64,000 nucleotides of DNA from DATATB01 sp036268995 (GCA_036268995.1 DATATB010000140.1:124001-188000), one strand, 5' to 3'. Positions 44,425 through 52,757 are shown, counted from the stretch's first letter. The notes: generated by a model not told the origin, from the sequence alone. Made by a program: numbers and translations.

Positions 44425-44445
44425 CCCCAAGGCGTCAGCCTGGGG
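44425..44445. repeat. CCCCAAGGC/GCCTGGGG hairpin
   Basis: CCCCAAGGC, loop GTCA, GCCTGGGG: an 8-bp stem with one bulged A. It sits in the 219-base gap between the divergent cca and rhodanese genes. It looks like a dispersed palindrome; nothing else was seen in this gap. Confidence 0.5.
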
Positions 44446-44586
44446 AGTCCCCCCGAGCACGAATATACGCCGGCCGCCCGGATCGGGTAAGCCAGCGGGT
44501 CTGGCTTCACGCCTGGATATCCGATACGCTGAAACCCCGCTGCGGCGAGCGCGGCGGGCTCCTCCTCGAATTGCGAAAGTTCTTTC

Positions 44587-44928
44587 ATGGCTGCCGACAA
44601 GGTGCCTTTGGAAATTGATTGTCGGGCGGTCAAGCAGCGGTTGGATGCCGGCCAGTCGCTGGTGCTGCTCGATTGCCGCGAGCCCGACGAACACGAAATC
44701 GTGCGGCTGGCCGAAGCACGCCTGCTGCCGATGAGCCAATTGATGACTCGGGTGGGCGAACTGGACGACGCCCGCGAGCAGCCGCTGATCGTGTTTTGCC
44801 ATCACGGCGGCCGGAGCATGCGCGTGGCCACCTGGCTGCGGCAGCAAGGCTTTTCATTAGCACAAAGTATGGCAGGCGGGATCGACCGCTGGGCCGAAGA
44901 AATCGACCGGACATTGGCCCGGTATTAA
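44587..44928 (+). CDS. Rhodanese-like domain protein
   Basis: A 113-residue single rhodanese domain. VLLDCREPDEHEIVRLAEAR is the CH2A-like first motif; PLIVFCHHGGRSMRVATWLR holds the catalytic Cys in the loop C-H-H-G-G-R-S; SMAGGIDRWAEEIDR is the final motif. It probably transfers sulfane sulfur to cyanide or a protein acceptor. It starts divergently from cca. Confidence 0.93.
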   Translation: MAADKVPLEIDCRAVKQRLDAGQSLVLLDCREPDEHEIVRLAEARLLPMSQLMTRVGELDDAREQPLIVFCHHGGRSMRVATWLRQQGFSLAQSMAGGIDRWAEEIDRTLARY

Positions 44929-44959
44929 GCTGCCACCGGCTTGCCGAGATGGAACGCCC

Positions 44960-45208
44960 TTGAAATTCGGCCTCAAAGAGCTGTTTACGTCTCTGCTCTG
45001 TTTCGCGCTGGCCACGTGGCTCGTTGCGTCGACGCGCCGCGCGACCGACAATTTCGAATTCGAGAACGAGTTTGCCAGTTTAATTTGCGTGCTGGTCGGA
45101 CCGCTCGTCGGTCTGGGGATCGGCATCCCCTTGCGACGCCCATTAGCTGGCCTGGCAGCCGGCGCACTTTTGGGAGCCGCCTCGTTCGCCTTCTGGCAAT
45201 ATGGCTAG
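44960..45208 (+). CDS. Small membrane protein (82 residues)
   Basis: An 82-residue protein starting from TTG 44960. The first 25 residues, FGLKELFTSLLCFALATWLV, form a membrane helix of the same style as the protein at 20611 (FGL(K/R)xLL). Two further hydrophobic stretches, FASLICVLVGPLVGLGIGI and LAGLAAGALLGAASFAFW, follow. The start codon is weak, so confidence is limited. The function is unknown. Confidence 0.55.
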   Translation: MKFGLKELFTSLLCFALATWLVASTRRATDNFEFENEFASLICVLVGPLVGLGIGIPLRRPLAGLAAGALLGAASFAFWQYG

Positions 45209-45348
45209 GACATAGTGGAAATGTGTCTCCAGCGTGCTGGCCACATGGCTTGTGGCTTGAAATCGCCAGCCGGTGGGCTATAAAAACACTTCGGCCCATT
45301 GGCTGCCCGGCGCGTTGCGTGCTGGGGGCGGCTAGCGGTTCGACACCT

Positions 45349-45433
45349 GCCCGGGTGGCGGAATTGGCAGACGCGCAAGCCTCAGGAGCTTGTCCGAGTT
45401 AATCGGGTGGAGGTTCGAGCCCTCTCCCGGGCA
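45349..45433 (+). tRNA. tRNA-Leu (anticodon CAG)
   Basis: An 85-nucleotide cloverleaf. The acceptor stem is GCCCGGG (45349-45355) paired with CCCGGGC (45426-45432); A45433 is the discriminator. The anticodon loop CTCAGGA places CAG at positions 34-36, decoding CUG, a Leu codon. The long variable arm (about 13 bases) is normal for Leu, and TTCGAGC is the T loop. CCA is not encoded. A TTTTT run follows at once, a possible terminator. Confidence 0.96.
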
Positions 45434-45506
45434 CTTTTTCTCTTCAACGGCCGGCGGCAAGATTCGGAAGTCTTACGACTACCGCTGCTTATGACGCGAC
45501 CGCCAG

Positions 45507-45525
45507 GTAGCGGAATTCGTGAGAA
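45507..45525. repeat. Partial GTAGCGGAA-type repeat
   Basis: GTAGCGGAATTCGTGAGAA matches the left end of the elements at 24756 and 42618, without a clear right end. It lies in the 150-base gap between tRNA-Leu and the sigma-factor gene, which contains no other recognised feature. Confidence 0.5.
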
Positions 45526-45586
45526 CGACGCAGGATTGCCGGCAGGGCTCACAAGTCTGACGACTTTTGCGTACGTTCGACGCGCT

Positions 45587-46216
45587 TCAGCCGCCTTCCA
45601 AATCCCCCAACTCTTCGCGCAACCGTTGCAACACGCGCGACTTGGCCACGCGCACCGCACCGGGCGTCATCGAGACTTCGGCCGCCGCGTCCTTGGTTTC
45701 GCGGCCTTCGACGGCCGTCAGCCAAAAAGCCTGCCAGGTGCGCGGCGCAAATTCGCCGCGGATGTTGGCCAGCGCCGTTTGAAATAAGAGGATCTCGGCC
45801 GTCTGCTCAATGCGGCTCTCGTCCTCGGCCGACATGCCGGAAGCCGGCTGCGGCACCTGGGCAAATCGCGTCCCAGCTTCAGTGCCCCCTTCGCCGCCCG
45901 GCTCACGCCCGCGACGGCGATAATAGTCGATCATTTTGTTGCGCGTGATCGTGCGCAGCCAGCCGCGAAAGGTTTCTGCTTCGGACTGTTTGCGGAAATC
46001 GCCGATGTGCGTGGCGACGGCTAGAAACACTTCCTGCAAAATGTCGGCCGCGTCGGCCGTTTGCAGCTCGCCGTGGCGGCACCAGCCATAAACGAGCGGT
46101 CCGTACAAGGTCACGAGTTGATCCCAGGCGCCTGGATCGTTCGAGCGTACACGGTCCAGCAGGCTGCGGCTGGTGGCCGACGATGAGCCGCTCGAATTGC
46201 TGGGCGCCTGGTTCAT
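45587..46216 (-). CDS. RNA polymerase sigma-70 family factor (ECF-like)
   Basis: A 209-residue sigma factor. Region 2: RSNDPGAWDQLVTLYGPLVY, ADAADILQEVFLAVATHIGD, FRGWLRTITRNKMIDYYRRR. Region 4: ALANIRGEFAPRTWQAFWLT, AVEGRETKDAAAEVSMTPGA and VRVAKSRVLQRLREELGDLE. This is the planctomycete ECF type with the A-x-x-W-Q-A-F-W motif. ATG 46216 is chosen; the upstream open frame reads through a palindromic repeat. It is divergent from the haem-sensor kinase gene at 46431, with a hairpin between. Confidence 0.93.
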   Translation of the reverse strand: MNQAPSNSSGSSSATSRSLLDRVRSNDPGAWDQLVTLYGPLVYGWCRHGELQTADAADILQEVFLAVATHIGDFRKQSEAETFRGWLRTITRNKMIDYYRRRGREPGGEGGTEAGTRFAQVPQPASGMSAEDESRIEQTAEILLFQTALANIRGEFAPRTWQAFWLTAVEGRETKDAAAEVSMTPGAVRVAKSRVLQRLREELGDLEGG

Positions 46217-46262
46217 AACGTTCGATTCCGCAAGCCCACCTTCAAAATGCCCGGCGGCAAAC

Positions 46263-46321
46263 GGGAGGGCAAGGCTCCTGCCGAGCCGCGGTCCCTGGCT
46301 CGGCAGGAGCCTCGCCCTCCC
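46263..46321. repeat. 25-bp inverted repeat between sigma factor and kinase
   Basis: GGGAGGGCAAGGCTCCTGCC followed by GAGCC, then a nine-base loop, then GGCTCGGCAGGAGCCTCGCC followed by CTCCC. The arms pair with one mismatch. It lies in the divergent promoter region of the sigma and kinase genes. It looks like a dispersed repeat rather than an operator, but would affect both promoters. Confidence 0.85.
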
Positions 46322-46430
46322 AATCGGACATCGTACCTTGCCGGCATGCAAATGGGATCCGTGGTCGTTTTCGCCTGGAAACGCTGGGGGGTGTAACGCG
46401 GGGGCGTTACACTACACAGAGGCCTCAGCC

Positions 46431-48332
46431 ATGCCACGCCCATGCCCACCGGTCGACCAGTTGCACCAATTCGCGCTGGGCAATCTTGCGCAGCCGGCGT
46501 GGCAAGCATTGAGCGAGCACCTGGAGCACTGCCCACGGTGCGAAACTGCGCTTGAGCAGTTCGAAGGCCTGGCCGACCCGCTCGTGGACCGCCTGGCCGC
46601 TCTGGCCGACGAAGCCTCGCCCGACGCGATCGTGCCGCCGGAGGTGCTGAGCGCCGTGCGGGCGCGCGTGCCGGGACTGGCAGATACCGGCGGCACCCAG
46701 GTGGCCGCCGGCCAGCGATTGGGCAAATTCGAATTGCTCGAGGAAATCGGTGTCGGGGCGTTCGGCTCGGTGTTTCGCGCCCGCGACTGCGAGCTCGATC
46801 GCACGGTGGCCATCAAGATTCTTCGCGCCGGCCGCCTGGCTAGCCGGGCCGAGGTCGACCGCTTTTTTCGCGAAGCCCGCAGCGCGGCGCAGCTCAAGCA
46901 TCCCGGTATCGTGTCGCTGTTCGATACAGGACAAACGCCCGATGGCACCTGCTACCTGGTCGAGGAATTCGTTCCCGGGCAGACGCTGCTGGACTGGCTG
47001 GGCCGCACGCGGACGAACTTTCGGCTGATCGCCGAACTGGTGGCGCGCGTGGCCGATGCGTTGGAATTCGCCCACGCTCAAGGCGTGATTCATCGCGACG
47101 TCAAGCCCTCGAACATCATCGTCGACCCGGAGGGCCGGCCGCATCTAATGGATTTCGGGCTGGCCAAGCGCGAGGCCGACGACACCTGCATCACGCTCGA
47201 CGGCCAGGTGCTGGGCACGCCCGCCTACATGTCACCCGAGCAAGCTCGCGGCGAAGGCCACAACGTCGACGCCCGCAGCGATCTGTTCAGCCTGGGCGTG
47301 ATTCTCTACGAGTTGCTCAGCGGCGAGCGGCCGTTCCGCGGTCACGGGCGGATGCTGATTGCGCAGGTGCTGGAGGACGAGCCGCGGGCCTTGCGGCAAT
47401 TGAACGACAAGATCCCGCGCGACCTGGAAACCATTTGCCACAAGGCCATGAGCAAGGCCCCGGCGCGGCGCTACAACAGCGCCGCCGAAATGGCCGCGGA
47501 TCTGCGCCGCTGGCTGGCCGGCGAACCGATTCGCGCCCGGCCCGTCGGCGTGCTGGAGCATTGCTGGCGGTGGTGCCGGCGGAACCCCGTGCCGGTGAGT
47601 CTGTTGGCCGCGGTGACGCTGGGCTCGGCCTTCGGGTTGTGGCATCTGTCGCGGCTCAGTTCGTACTGGGTGCGTTCGACGGCCCGTGACAATTGCCGCC
47701 AGCAGGCCGAATGGCTCGAGCTGGTGGACAATCTGTACAGTTCGCAGGTGGTCGATCGCATCAAGACCAAGGCCGTCGAGATCACGCACGACTATCGCCG
47801 CAAGCCCTCGGCGATTCCGCTGCCGGCCACGTTCAACATCGAGCTGGCGGAAATGCTGAGCGAGAAGAGTGCCTCAGGCATGCAGGTGCGGCTGTATAGC
47901 GACTATCCGTTCAAATCGCGCCGCGATGGCGGGCCGAAGGACGAGTTCGAGCGGCAGGCGCTGGTCGTGCTGCGGCAGCATCCCGACGAGCCGATCGATC
48001 ACTTCGAAGATTTCCAGGGTCGGGCGTCGCTCCGCTTTGCCAAGGCCCGGCGGATGGGCGAAACTTGCGTCCGCTGCCACAACGGCCATCCGGAAAGCAC
48101 GAAAAAAGATTGGAAAGTGGGCGAAGTGGGCGGAGTGCTCGAAATCATTCGTCCGCTGGATCAGGACATCGCCCGCACCCGGGCCGGACTGCGCGGCACG
48201 TTTATCCTGGTGGCGTCAGTGTCGGGGTCGCTATTGGCCGTTTGCGGCACGGTGTTGTGGGTTCGCGGACGAACGCGTCGCGGTGCCCTCCGGGAGGAAA
48301 CGAAACAGGCGTGTAACGGCCCCGCGTTATAA
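46431..48332 (+). CDS. Receptor serine/threonine kinase with periplasmic c-haem (Tll0287-like) sensor
   Basis: A 633-residue protein. Residues 30-37 are HLEHCPRC, an anti-sigma zinc-finger-like motif at the N-terminus. The kinase domain (about 100-365) has GVGAFGSV (107-114), K129, HRDVKPSN (221-228), DFGLAK (241) and GTPAYMSPEQ (262). TM helix 1 is about 388-404. The loop 410-585 resembles Tll0287-like/DUF3365 sensors: NIELAEMLSEKSASGMQVRL then C-V-R-C-H (546-550), a c-type haem attachment site, and GEVGGVLEIIRPLD. TM helix 2 is 589-611. A redox or gas sensor driving a cytoplasmic kinase is inferred. The sigma gene is divergent. Confidence 0.9.
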   Translation: MPRPCPPVDQLHQFALGNLAQPAWQALSEHLEHCPRCETALEQFEGLADPLVDRLAALADEASPDAIVPPEVLSAVRARVPGLADTGGTQVAAGQRLGKFELLEEIGVGAFGSVFRARDCELDRTVAIKILRAGRLASRAEVDRFFREARSAAQLKHPGIVSLFDTGQTPDGTCYLVEEFVPGQTLLDWLGRTRTNFRLIAELVARVADALEFAHAQGVIHRDVKPSNIIVDPEGRPHLMDFGLAKREADDTCITLDGQVLGTPAYMSPEQARGEGHNVDARSDLFSLGVILYELLSGERPFRGHGRMLIAQVLEDEPRALRQLNDKIPRDLETICHKAMSKAPARRYNSAAEMAADLRRWLAGEPIRARPVGVLEHCWRWCRRNPVPVSLLAAVTLGSAFGLWHLSRLSSYWVRSTARDNCRQQAEWLELVDNLYSSQVVDRIKTKAVEITHDYRRKPSAIPLPATFNIELAEMLSEKSASGMQVRLYSDYPFKSRRDGGPKDEFERQALVVLRQHPDEPIDHFEDFQGRASLRFAKARRMGETCVRCHNGHPESTKKDWKVGEVGGVLEIIRPLDQDIARTRAGLRGTFILVASVSGSLLAVCGTVLWVRGRTRRGALREETKQACNGPAL

Positions 48333-48345
48333 CTACGGGCCAGCA

Positions 48346-48403
48346 GGCGAGCCGGGAGCCTTCGGGTCCCGAGCCTCAGGCCGAGGGACGTCAGCGACCG
48401 GAG
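48346..48403. repeat. Interrupted copy of the GGCGAGCCGGGAG repeat
   Basis: GGCGAGCCGGGAG (48346-48358), an insert of about 28 bases, then GTCAGCGACCGGAG (to 48403). It lies between the haem-sensor kinase stop and the Tat-exported protein gene. Confidence 0.75.
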
Positions 48404-48449
48404 TCAGCAGGCGGGGACAACACTTAGGCATCAGCACAGGAGACGAGCC

Positions 48450-50003
48450 ATGATCGATCGCAGCCGTCGTGGTTTTTTGGCGGACGTGGGCCGGGGCATG
48501 CTGGTGGCCAGCGTGGGGCCGGCCGTGGCTGTCGATCTGGGGCTTTCGAGCGTCCGAGCCGCCGAAACCGCCGACAAACGGCTCTCGTTCGGCGAGATGG
48601 AACCGCTGGTCTCGCTGATGCAGGAAACACCACCGGAAAAGCTCATGCCGCTGCTGGTCGAGCGGCTGGGCAAGGGCACTTCGTTGCGGACGCTGGTCGC
48701 GGCCGGCGCGCTGGCCAATGCCCGCACCTTTGCCGGTGAGGATTACATCGGCTTCCACACGTTCATGGCACTTTCGCCCGCGTACGAAATGTCGCGCGAA
48801 CTGCCCGAGGCGTTGCGGCCGCTGCCGGTGCTCAAAGTGCTGTATCGCAATGCGACGCGCATGCAGGCCGAAGGCGGCTGTAAGCACGAGCACATGCACC
48901 CGGTCGAGCCGGCAGCCTTGCCGCCGGGCCGCAATGGCGGCGAGCTCTTGCAGGAGCTCGTCCGGAAAGGTGACAGCACCGGGGCCGAACGCGCCTTCGC
49001 GGCGATGGTTCAGGGGCCGATCGGCGAGGCCTATCAGCATCTGCAATACGAAATTCAGGACGAAGTCGACGTGCACCGGGTCGTGCTTTCCTGGCGGGCC
49101 TGGACCATGCTCGACATCGCCGGCCAGCAATATGCCGACACCCTGCTGCGGCAATCGGTGCGATACTGCCTCGACGAGGAGCGCAACAGAAAAGATCATC
49201 GCTGGGGCACGAACGTCCGCGACCAGTTGCCCAAGCTGTTCGATCAATACAAGCTGCTGAGCCAACCGCTGGGCGCGCGTCGGGCCGAGGATGGCTGGAT
49301 CGAGCAATTCAGCAATACAATCTATGCCGCATCGCCCGCCCGCGCGGCCGATGCCGCCGCAGCCGCGTTGGCCGAAGGCATTTCGCCCGAATCGATCGGC
49401 GAGGCCCTGTCGCTGGCAGCCAACAGCCTGGTGCTGCATGACGTCGGGCGCCGAGCGAATCAGGTACGGCCGGACAAGCCGGTCGGCAGCGTGCATGGCG
49501 ACTCGGTGGGCGTGCACGCCTCGGATGCCGCCAACGCCTGGCGCAATATCGCCCGCGTCAGCAATCAGCGCAACACGGCCGCCAGCCTGATCGTCGGCGC
49601 GTTCCACACGGCCGGCCAAAGCGGCGGGTTGAAGCCGCAAGCCTATCCCCTGCCCGAGCAATTGTCCGAAGTCACGGCATCGGATCCGGCCGCATTGCTC
49701 GATCAATTGGGCGACGCCATTCGCCAAAAAGACCAGTTCCGCGCCGCGGCCGTTACGTCCCGTTACAGCCAATTGGGTGGTCAGCCGCGGCCCATCTTCG
49801 ACGTGCTGCTGGGGTTCGCCACCAGCGAAGACGGGGCCTTGCACGCCGAAAAGTATTATCGCACCGTACGCGAAGAATTCGTGCAGATGCGGCCGGCCTT
49901 CCGCTGGCGCGAACTCGTCGCGTTGGCCCGCGTGACGGCCAGCGAGTATGGCAAGCCGGCGCCCGGTTATGCCCAGGCCAAAGGGCTGCTGAAGATTTCG
50001 TAG
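48450..50003 (+). CDS. Tat-exported protein of unknown function
   Basis: A 517-residue protein. The N-terminus MIDRSRRGFLADVGRGMLVA has a twin-arginine motif (S-R-R-x-F-L) and a hydrophobic core ending in VRAAETA, so Tat export of a folded, perhaps cofactor-bearing, protein is expected. The body is helical. It contains CKHEHMHPVEPA near 148-158, rich in His and Cys, and VLHDVGRRANQVRPDKPVGS, VHGDSVGVHASDAANAW with several His. No known family was recognised. The neighbours (haem-sensor kinase upstream, c-haem protein downstream) suggest a redox envelope role, but this is inference. Confidence 0.8.
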   Translation: MIDRSRRGFLADVGRGMLVASVGPAVAVDLGLSSVRAAETADKRLSFGEMEPLVSLMQETPPEKLMPLLVERLGKGTSLRTLVAAGALANARTFAGEDYIGFHTFMALSPAYEMSRELPEALRPLPVLKVLYRNATRMQAEGGCKHEHMHPVEPAALPPGRNGGELLQELVRKGDSTGAERAFAAMVQGPIGEAYQHLQYEIQDEVDVHRVVLSWRAWTMLDIAGQQYADTLLRQSVRYCLDEERNRKDHRWGTNVRDQLPKLFDQYKLLSQPLGARRAEDGWIEQFSNTIYAASPARAADAAAAALAEGISPESIGEALSLAANSLVLHDVGRRANQVRPDKPVGSVHGDSVGVHASDAANAWRNIARVSNQRNTAASLIVGAFHTAGQSGGLKPQAYPLPEQLSEVTASDPAALLDQLGDAIRQKDQFRAAAVTSRYSQLGGQPRPIFDVLLGFATSEDGALHAEKYYRTVREEFVQMRPAFRWRELVALARVTASEYGKPAPGYAQAKGLLKIS

Positions 50004-50098
50004 AGGGCCGGAAGCATTGCCGGCTAGGGTGAGTTTTGAATACCGGGCTCGCGCCGCGCACTCAAGCGGCGCGGTCTTGGTTGCAGGGGACTGGTTCG

Positions 50099-51115
50099 AT
50101 GCATCGCAGTGCAGGATGGTTGTCGATTGTGCTGGCGTGTGCGCTGGCCCAGTTGGCATCGGCCGCCGATCAGAACGCGTTGCCAGCGCAAGCGGCCAAA
50201 GCGGTTGAGCTGGCGGTGCCCTACTTGGAAGACAACGGCGAAGGCTGGATTGTCGAGAAGAAATGCATCTCCTGCCATTATGTGTCGTTCATGGTCTGGA
50301 GCCTCGAAAGCGTGCGGCACGCTGGTTTGAAGGTCGACGAGCCGGAGTTTGCCCGGCGGTCGGCCTGGTCTTATGCCAATGGCAAGTCGGGCGGCCTGGA
50401 AGGCATGGCGCAGATGATCCTGGCCCGGCCACATGGCAAGCCCGATGCCAAGCTTGAGGCCACGCTTCTCGACCTGGCTTACACGATCGCCGCCCAGCAA
50501 AAGCCCGACGGTTCCTGGCCCGCCGGCGGGCAACTGCCGGGTCAAAAGCGGCCTCCGCAGGAAACGAACGAAGTGACGACCCGCTGGGCGCTGCTGGCAC
50601 TCCACTCGCTGGACCGTCCCAAGGACGACAAGCTGGCCAAAAGCCAGGCCCAGGCGCTGGCCTGGCTCAAAAACGCCAAACCGGGCAAGAGCAACGAATG
50701 GTACGCGACGCGCCTGCTCGTCGAACATCAGATGGGCAGTGCTCCGGACGCTCAGCGCCTCGCCGCCGAGCTGCTGGCGGCCCAGCAATCCGACGGCGGC
50801 TGGCCATGGCTGCGCGGCGACAAGAGCGATGCGCTGGCCACCGGCCAAGTTCTCTATGCACTGGCACAATGCGGATCGAAATTGAACGATCCGGCGATCG
50901 AGCGGGCCTGCAAATTCCTGATCAGCACCCAGCAGCCCGACGGCGAATGGCTGGTCAACAGCACGAAAGCGGAGAAGAAGGACAATCCCCGGCACACGTC
51001 GAACTACTGGGGCACCGCTTGGGCCACGATCGGGCTTTCGGACCTGCTGGCCGCCGAGCAGTCGCCACCGCGCGAAAAACAACCGAGCGCCCGCGTCGCC
51101 GCCAGCAAAAAATAG
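50099..51115 (+). CDS. Exported c-haem protein with terpene-cyclase-like repeats
   Basis: A 338-residue protein with a signal peptide (WLSIVLACALAQLASA). C56-I-S-C59-H60 is a c-type haem site. From about residue 120, alpha/alpha-barrel repeats follow with QQKPDGSWPAGG, QQSDGGWPWL and TQQPDGEWL, the QxxDGxW repeats of squalene-hopene cyclase and prenyltransferase folds, but no D-x-D-D catalytic motif was seen. So it is probably a haem-bearing structural or electron-transfer protein of that fold. Such proteins are common in planctomycetes. ATG 50099 starts the signal peptide. It ends just before the minus-strand dus gene. Confidence 0.85.
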   Translation: MHRSAGWLSIVLACALAQLASAADQNALPAQAAKAVELAVPYLEDNGEGWIVEKKCISCHYVSFMVWSLESVRHAGLKVDEPEFARRSAWSYANGKSGGLEGMAQMILARPHGKPDAKLEATLLDLAYTIAAQQKPDGSWPAGGQLPGQKRPPQETNEVTTRWALLALHSLDRPKDDKLAKSQAQALAWLKNAKPGKSNEWYATRLLVEHQMGSAPDAQRLAAELLAAQQSDGGWPWLRGDKSDALATGQVLYALAQCGSKLNDPAIERACKFLISTQQPDGEWLVNSTKAEKKDNPRHTSNYWGTAWATIGLSDLLAAEQSPPREKQPSARVAASKK

Positions 51116-51147
51116 CCAACCGCCAGGCGCAACCTCTCCGCTGGCCC

Positions 51148-52215
51148 CTACGCGACTTCGCAGCTTGACTCGCTCAGCTCGCGCTCGGTTTCGGGCGCCG
51201 GCCAGCGGCCGGGCAAATCGTCGGCGTACCAGTGCTCGAGCACCGCCGGCCAGTCGCTCGGACGATGCACCGCCACGAAGGCGTCGCGCACCGGCTGGCT
51301 GTCGGGATGCATTTTTGAGTATTTGATTCCGAACTTGCGCATCTGCCGGCAGCAAAGCTCCGGACCGTAGACCTGCTCGGCCAGCTTGTAGTGCTGGCGA
51401 ATCACCTCGCGCTGCTCGTGCAGGCTGGGAGGCGCCGGTGGCGGCAAGCCCGCGGCCAGCGCCCGCGCGTAGCCAAAAATCCACGGATTTCCGATCGCTC
51501 CGCGGGCGGCGGTCACGCCGTCGACTCCGGTCTGACGCAGCATCGCCAGGCAATCTTCGGCTGTAAACAAGTCGCCGCTGCCCAGCATGGTGCGCGTGCC
51601 GGCTACGCGTTTGGCCTCGCGGACAAATTCCCAGCGGCTGGAGCCGATATAACGCTGCTGGACCGTGCGGCCGTGGACCGTGATGGCCGCCACGCCGCGA
51701 TCGTAGGCCCCGGAAAAAATCTCGAAAAACTGCTCCCGGCTGCGATCGCTATCGTCGAGGCCGCGCCGCATTTTGACCGTCACCGGAACCGCCGGAGGCA
51801 CCGCGTCGCGAACACGCGACACGATCTCCAGGGCGATCGCCGGCTGGCTGAGCAGGTATCCGCCACGGCAGCGGCCCAGCACTTTTTTCACCGGGCAGCC
51901 GAAGTTGATGTCGATCACGTCGTAACTGGCCTCGACCAGCTCGCGCGCCGCTGGACCGAATTCCGCCGGATCGCTCCCCATCAACTGCCCGCCCACCGGA
52001 TGCTCTTCATCGCTGACGGCCAAAAAGCGGCGGCTCTTCTTGCCGCCTTGCAACACCAGCCGATCGAGCATGACTTCGCAAAGGGTATAGTCGGCCCCCA
52101 GCCGTCGCGCGACCACCCGCATGGCCATATCGCTATAACCGCTCAACGCAGCCTGCACGACCGGAAATCCGATCTGGAGATTGCCAATCACTAGGGGAGC
52201 CAACGGGGTATTCAT
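51148..52215 (-). CDS. dus: tRNA-dihydrouridine synthase
   Basis: A 355-residue flavin enzyme that reduces uridine in the tRNA D loop. It has VVQAALSGYSDMAMRVVARR, GGQLMGSDPAEFGPAARELV, IDINFGCPVKKVLGRCRGGY with the catalytic Cys, VTVKMRRGLDD and GVAAITVHGRTVQQRYIGSS. GVTAARGAIGNPWIFGYARA is the FMN-phosphate site. It is full length. Which Dus subtype it is cannot be told. ATG 52215 is chosen over the longer open frame by fit to the family. Confidence 0.95.
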   Translation of the reverse strand: MNTPLAPLVIGNLQIGFPVVQAALSGYSDMAMRVVARRLGADYTLCEVMLDRLVLQGGKKSRRFLAVSDEEHPVGGQLMGSDPAEFGPAARELVEASYDVIDINFGCPVKKVLGRCRGGYLLSQPAIALEIVSRVRDAVPPAVPVTVKMRRGLDDSDRSREQFFEIFSGAYDRGVAAITVHGRTVQQRYIGSSRWEFVREAKRVAGTRTMLGSGDLFTAEDCLAMLRQTGVDGVTAARGAIGNPWIFGYARALAAGLPPPAPPSLHEQREVIRQHYKLAEQVYGPELCCRQMRKFGIKYSKMHPDSQPVRDAFVAVHRPSDWPAVLEHWYADDLPGRWPAPETERELSESSCEVA

Positions 52216-52358
52216 GGCGTTATTGTCCCGAAGCCGGTCCGAGTCCGTCAAGGCGATCGCAATGCATGCACGAAGTTTGCCTTGTCGATCGGGCATTGGG
52301 GGCTAATAATCGATGAATATTCAATTCTCCGGCCATTCGTAGTTCTCCCTGGTCGATC

Positions 52359-52733
52359 ATGGGCATTTCGCTACTGTCTTTGGGCGCGCTGGGGCTGGTT
52401 TTGTACTTCGGCTGGGCGTTGGCCGATCCGCAAACGCTCAAAGAAGTCGAAGACCAGGTTGCGCGTAGCAGTTCTTCGACCGCCGAAGGCTGGATGCCGT
52501 TGTGGGTACGCAATTGCCTCGGGCTGGTGATTTGCCTGGTGCTGCTGGGCAGCAGCCTGTATCGCGACCTGAAGCCCGAAGCTAGCCGACTCGACCAGCC
52601 GGAACGTCCCGTTGCGCGTACCCTGCCGCCGCCCACGATCCACGACAAATCGCTGGTCGATCGGATCGACGGCGCCACGCTGCAAAGGCAAATCGAGCGC
52701 CAACAAGCCGAATCGCGCGCGGCCGGCCTCTGA
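52359..52733 (+). CDS. Small membrane protein of unknown function
   Basis: A 124-residue protein with two hydrophobic segments: ISLLSLGALGLVLYFGWALA at the N-terminus and VRNCLGLVICLVLLGSSLYR in the middle, followed by a charged tail of about 50 residues. No family was recognised. It is divergent from dus, with no clear partner. Confidence 0.65.
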   Translation: MGISLLSLGALGLVLYFGWALADPQTLKEVEDQVARSSSSTAEGWMPLWVRNCLGLVICLVLLGSSLYRDLKPEASRLDQPERPVARTLPPPTIHDKSLVDRIDGATLQRQIERQQAESRAAGL

Positions 52734-52757
52734 CGGATTCTCGGTTCCCTGCCGTGT

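Noticed and set aside
44649..44928. Minus-strand extension of cca over the rhodanese gene
   Set aside because: The rhodanese domain on the plus strand is clearly real and cca similarity begins at ATG 44367.
46173..46430. Upstream extension of the haem-sensor kinase
   Set aside because: It crosses the 25-bp palindrome and the divergent sigma promoter and encodes repeat sequence (GRARLLPSRG).
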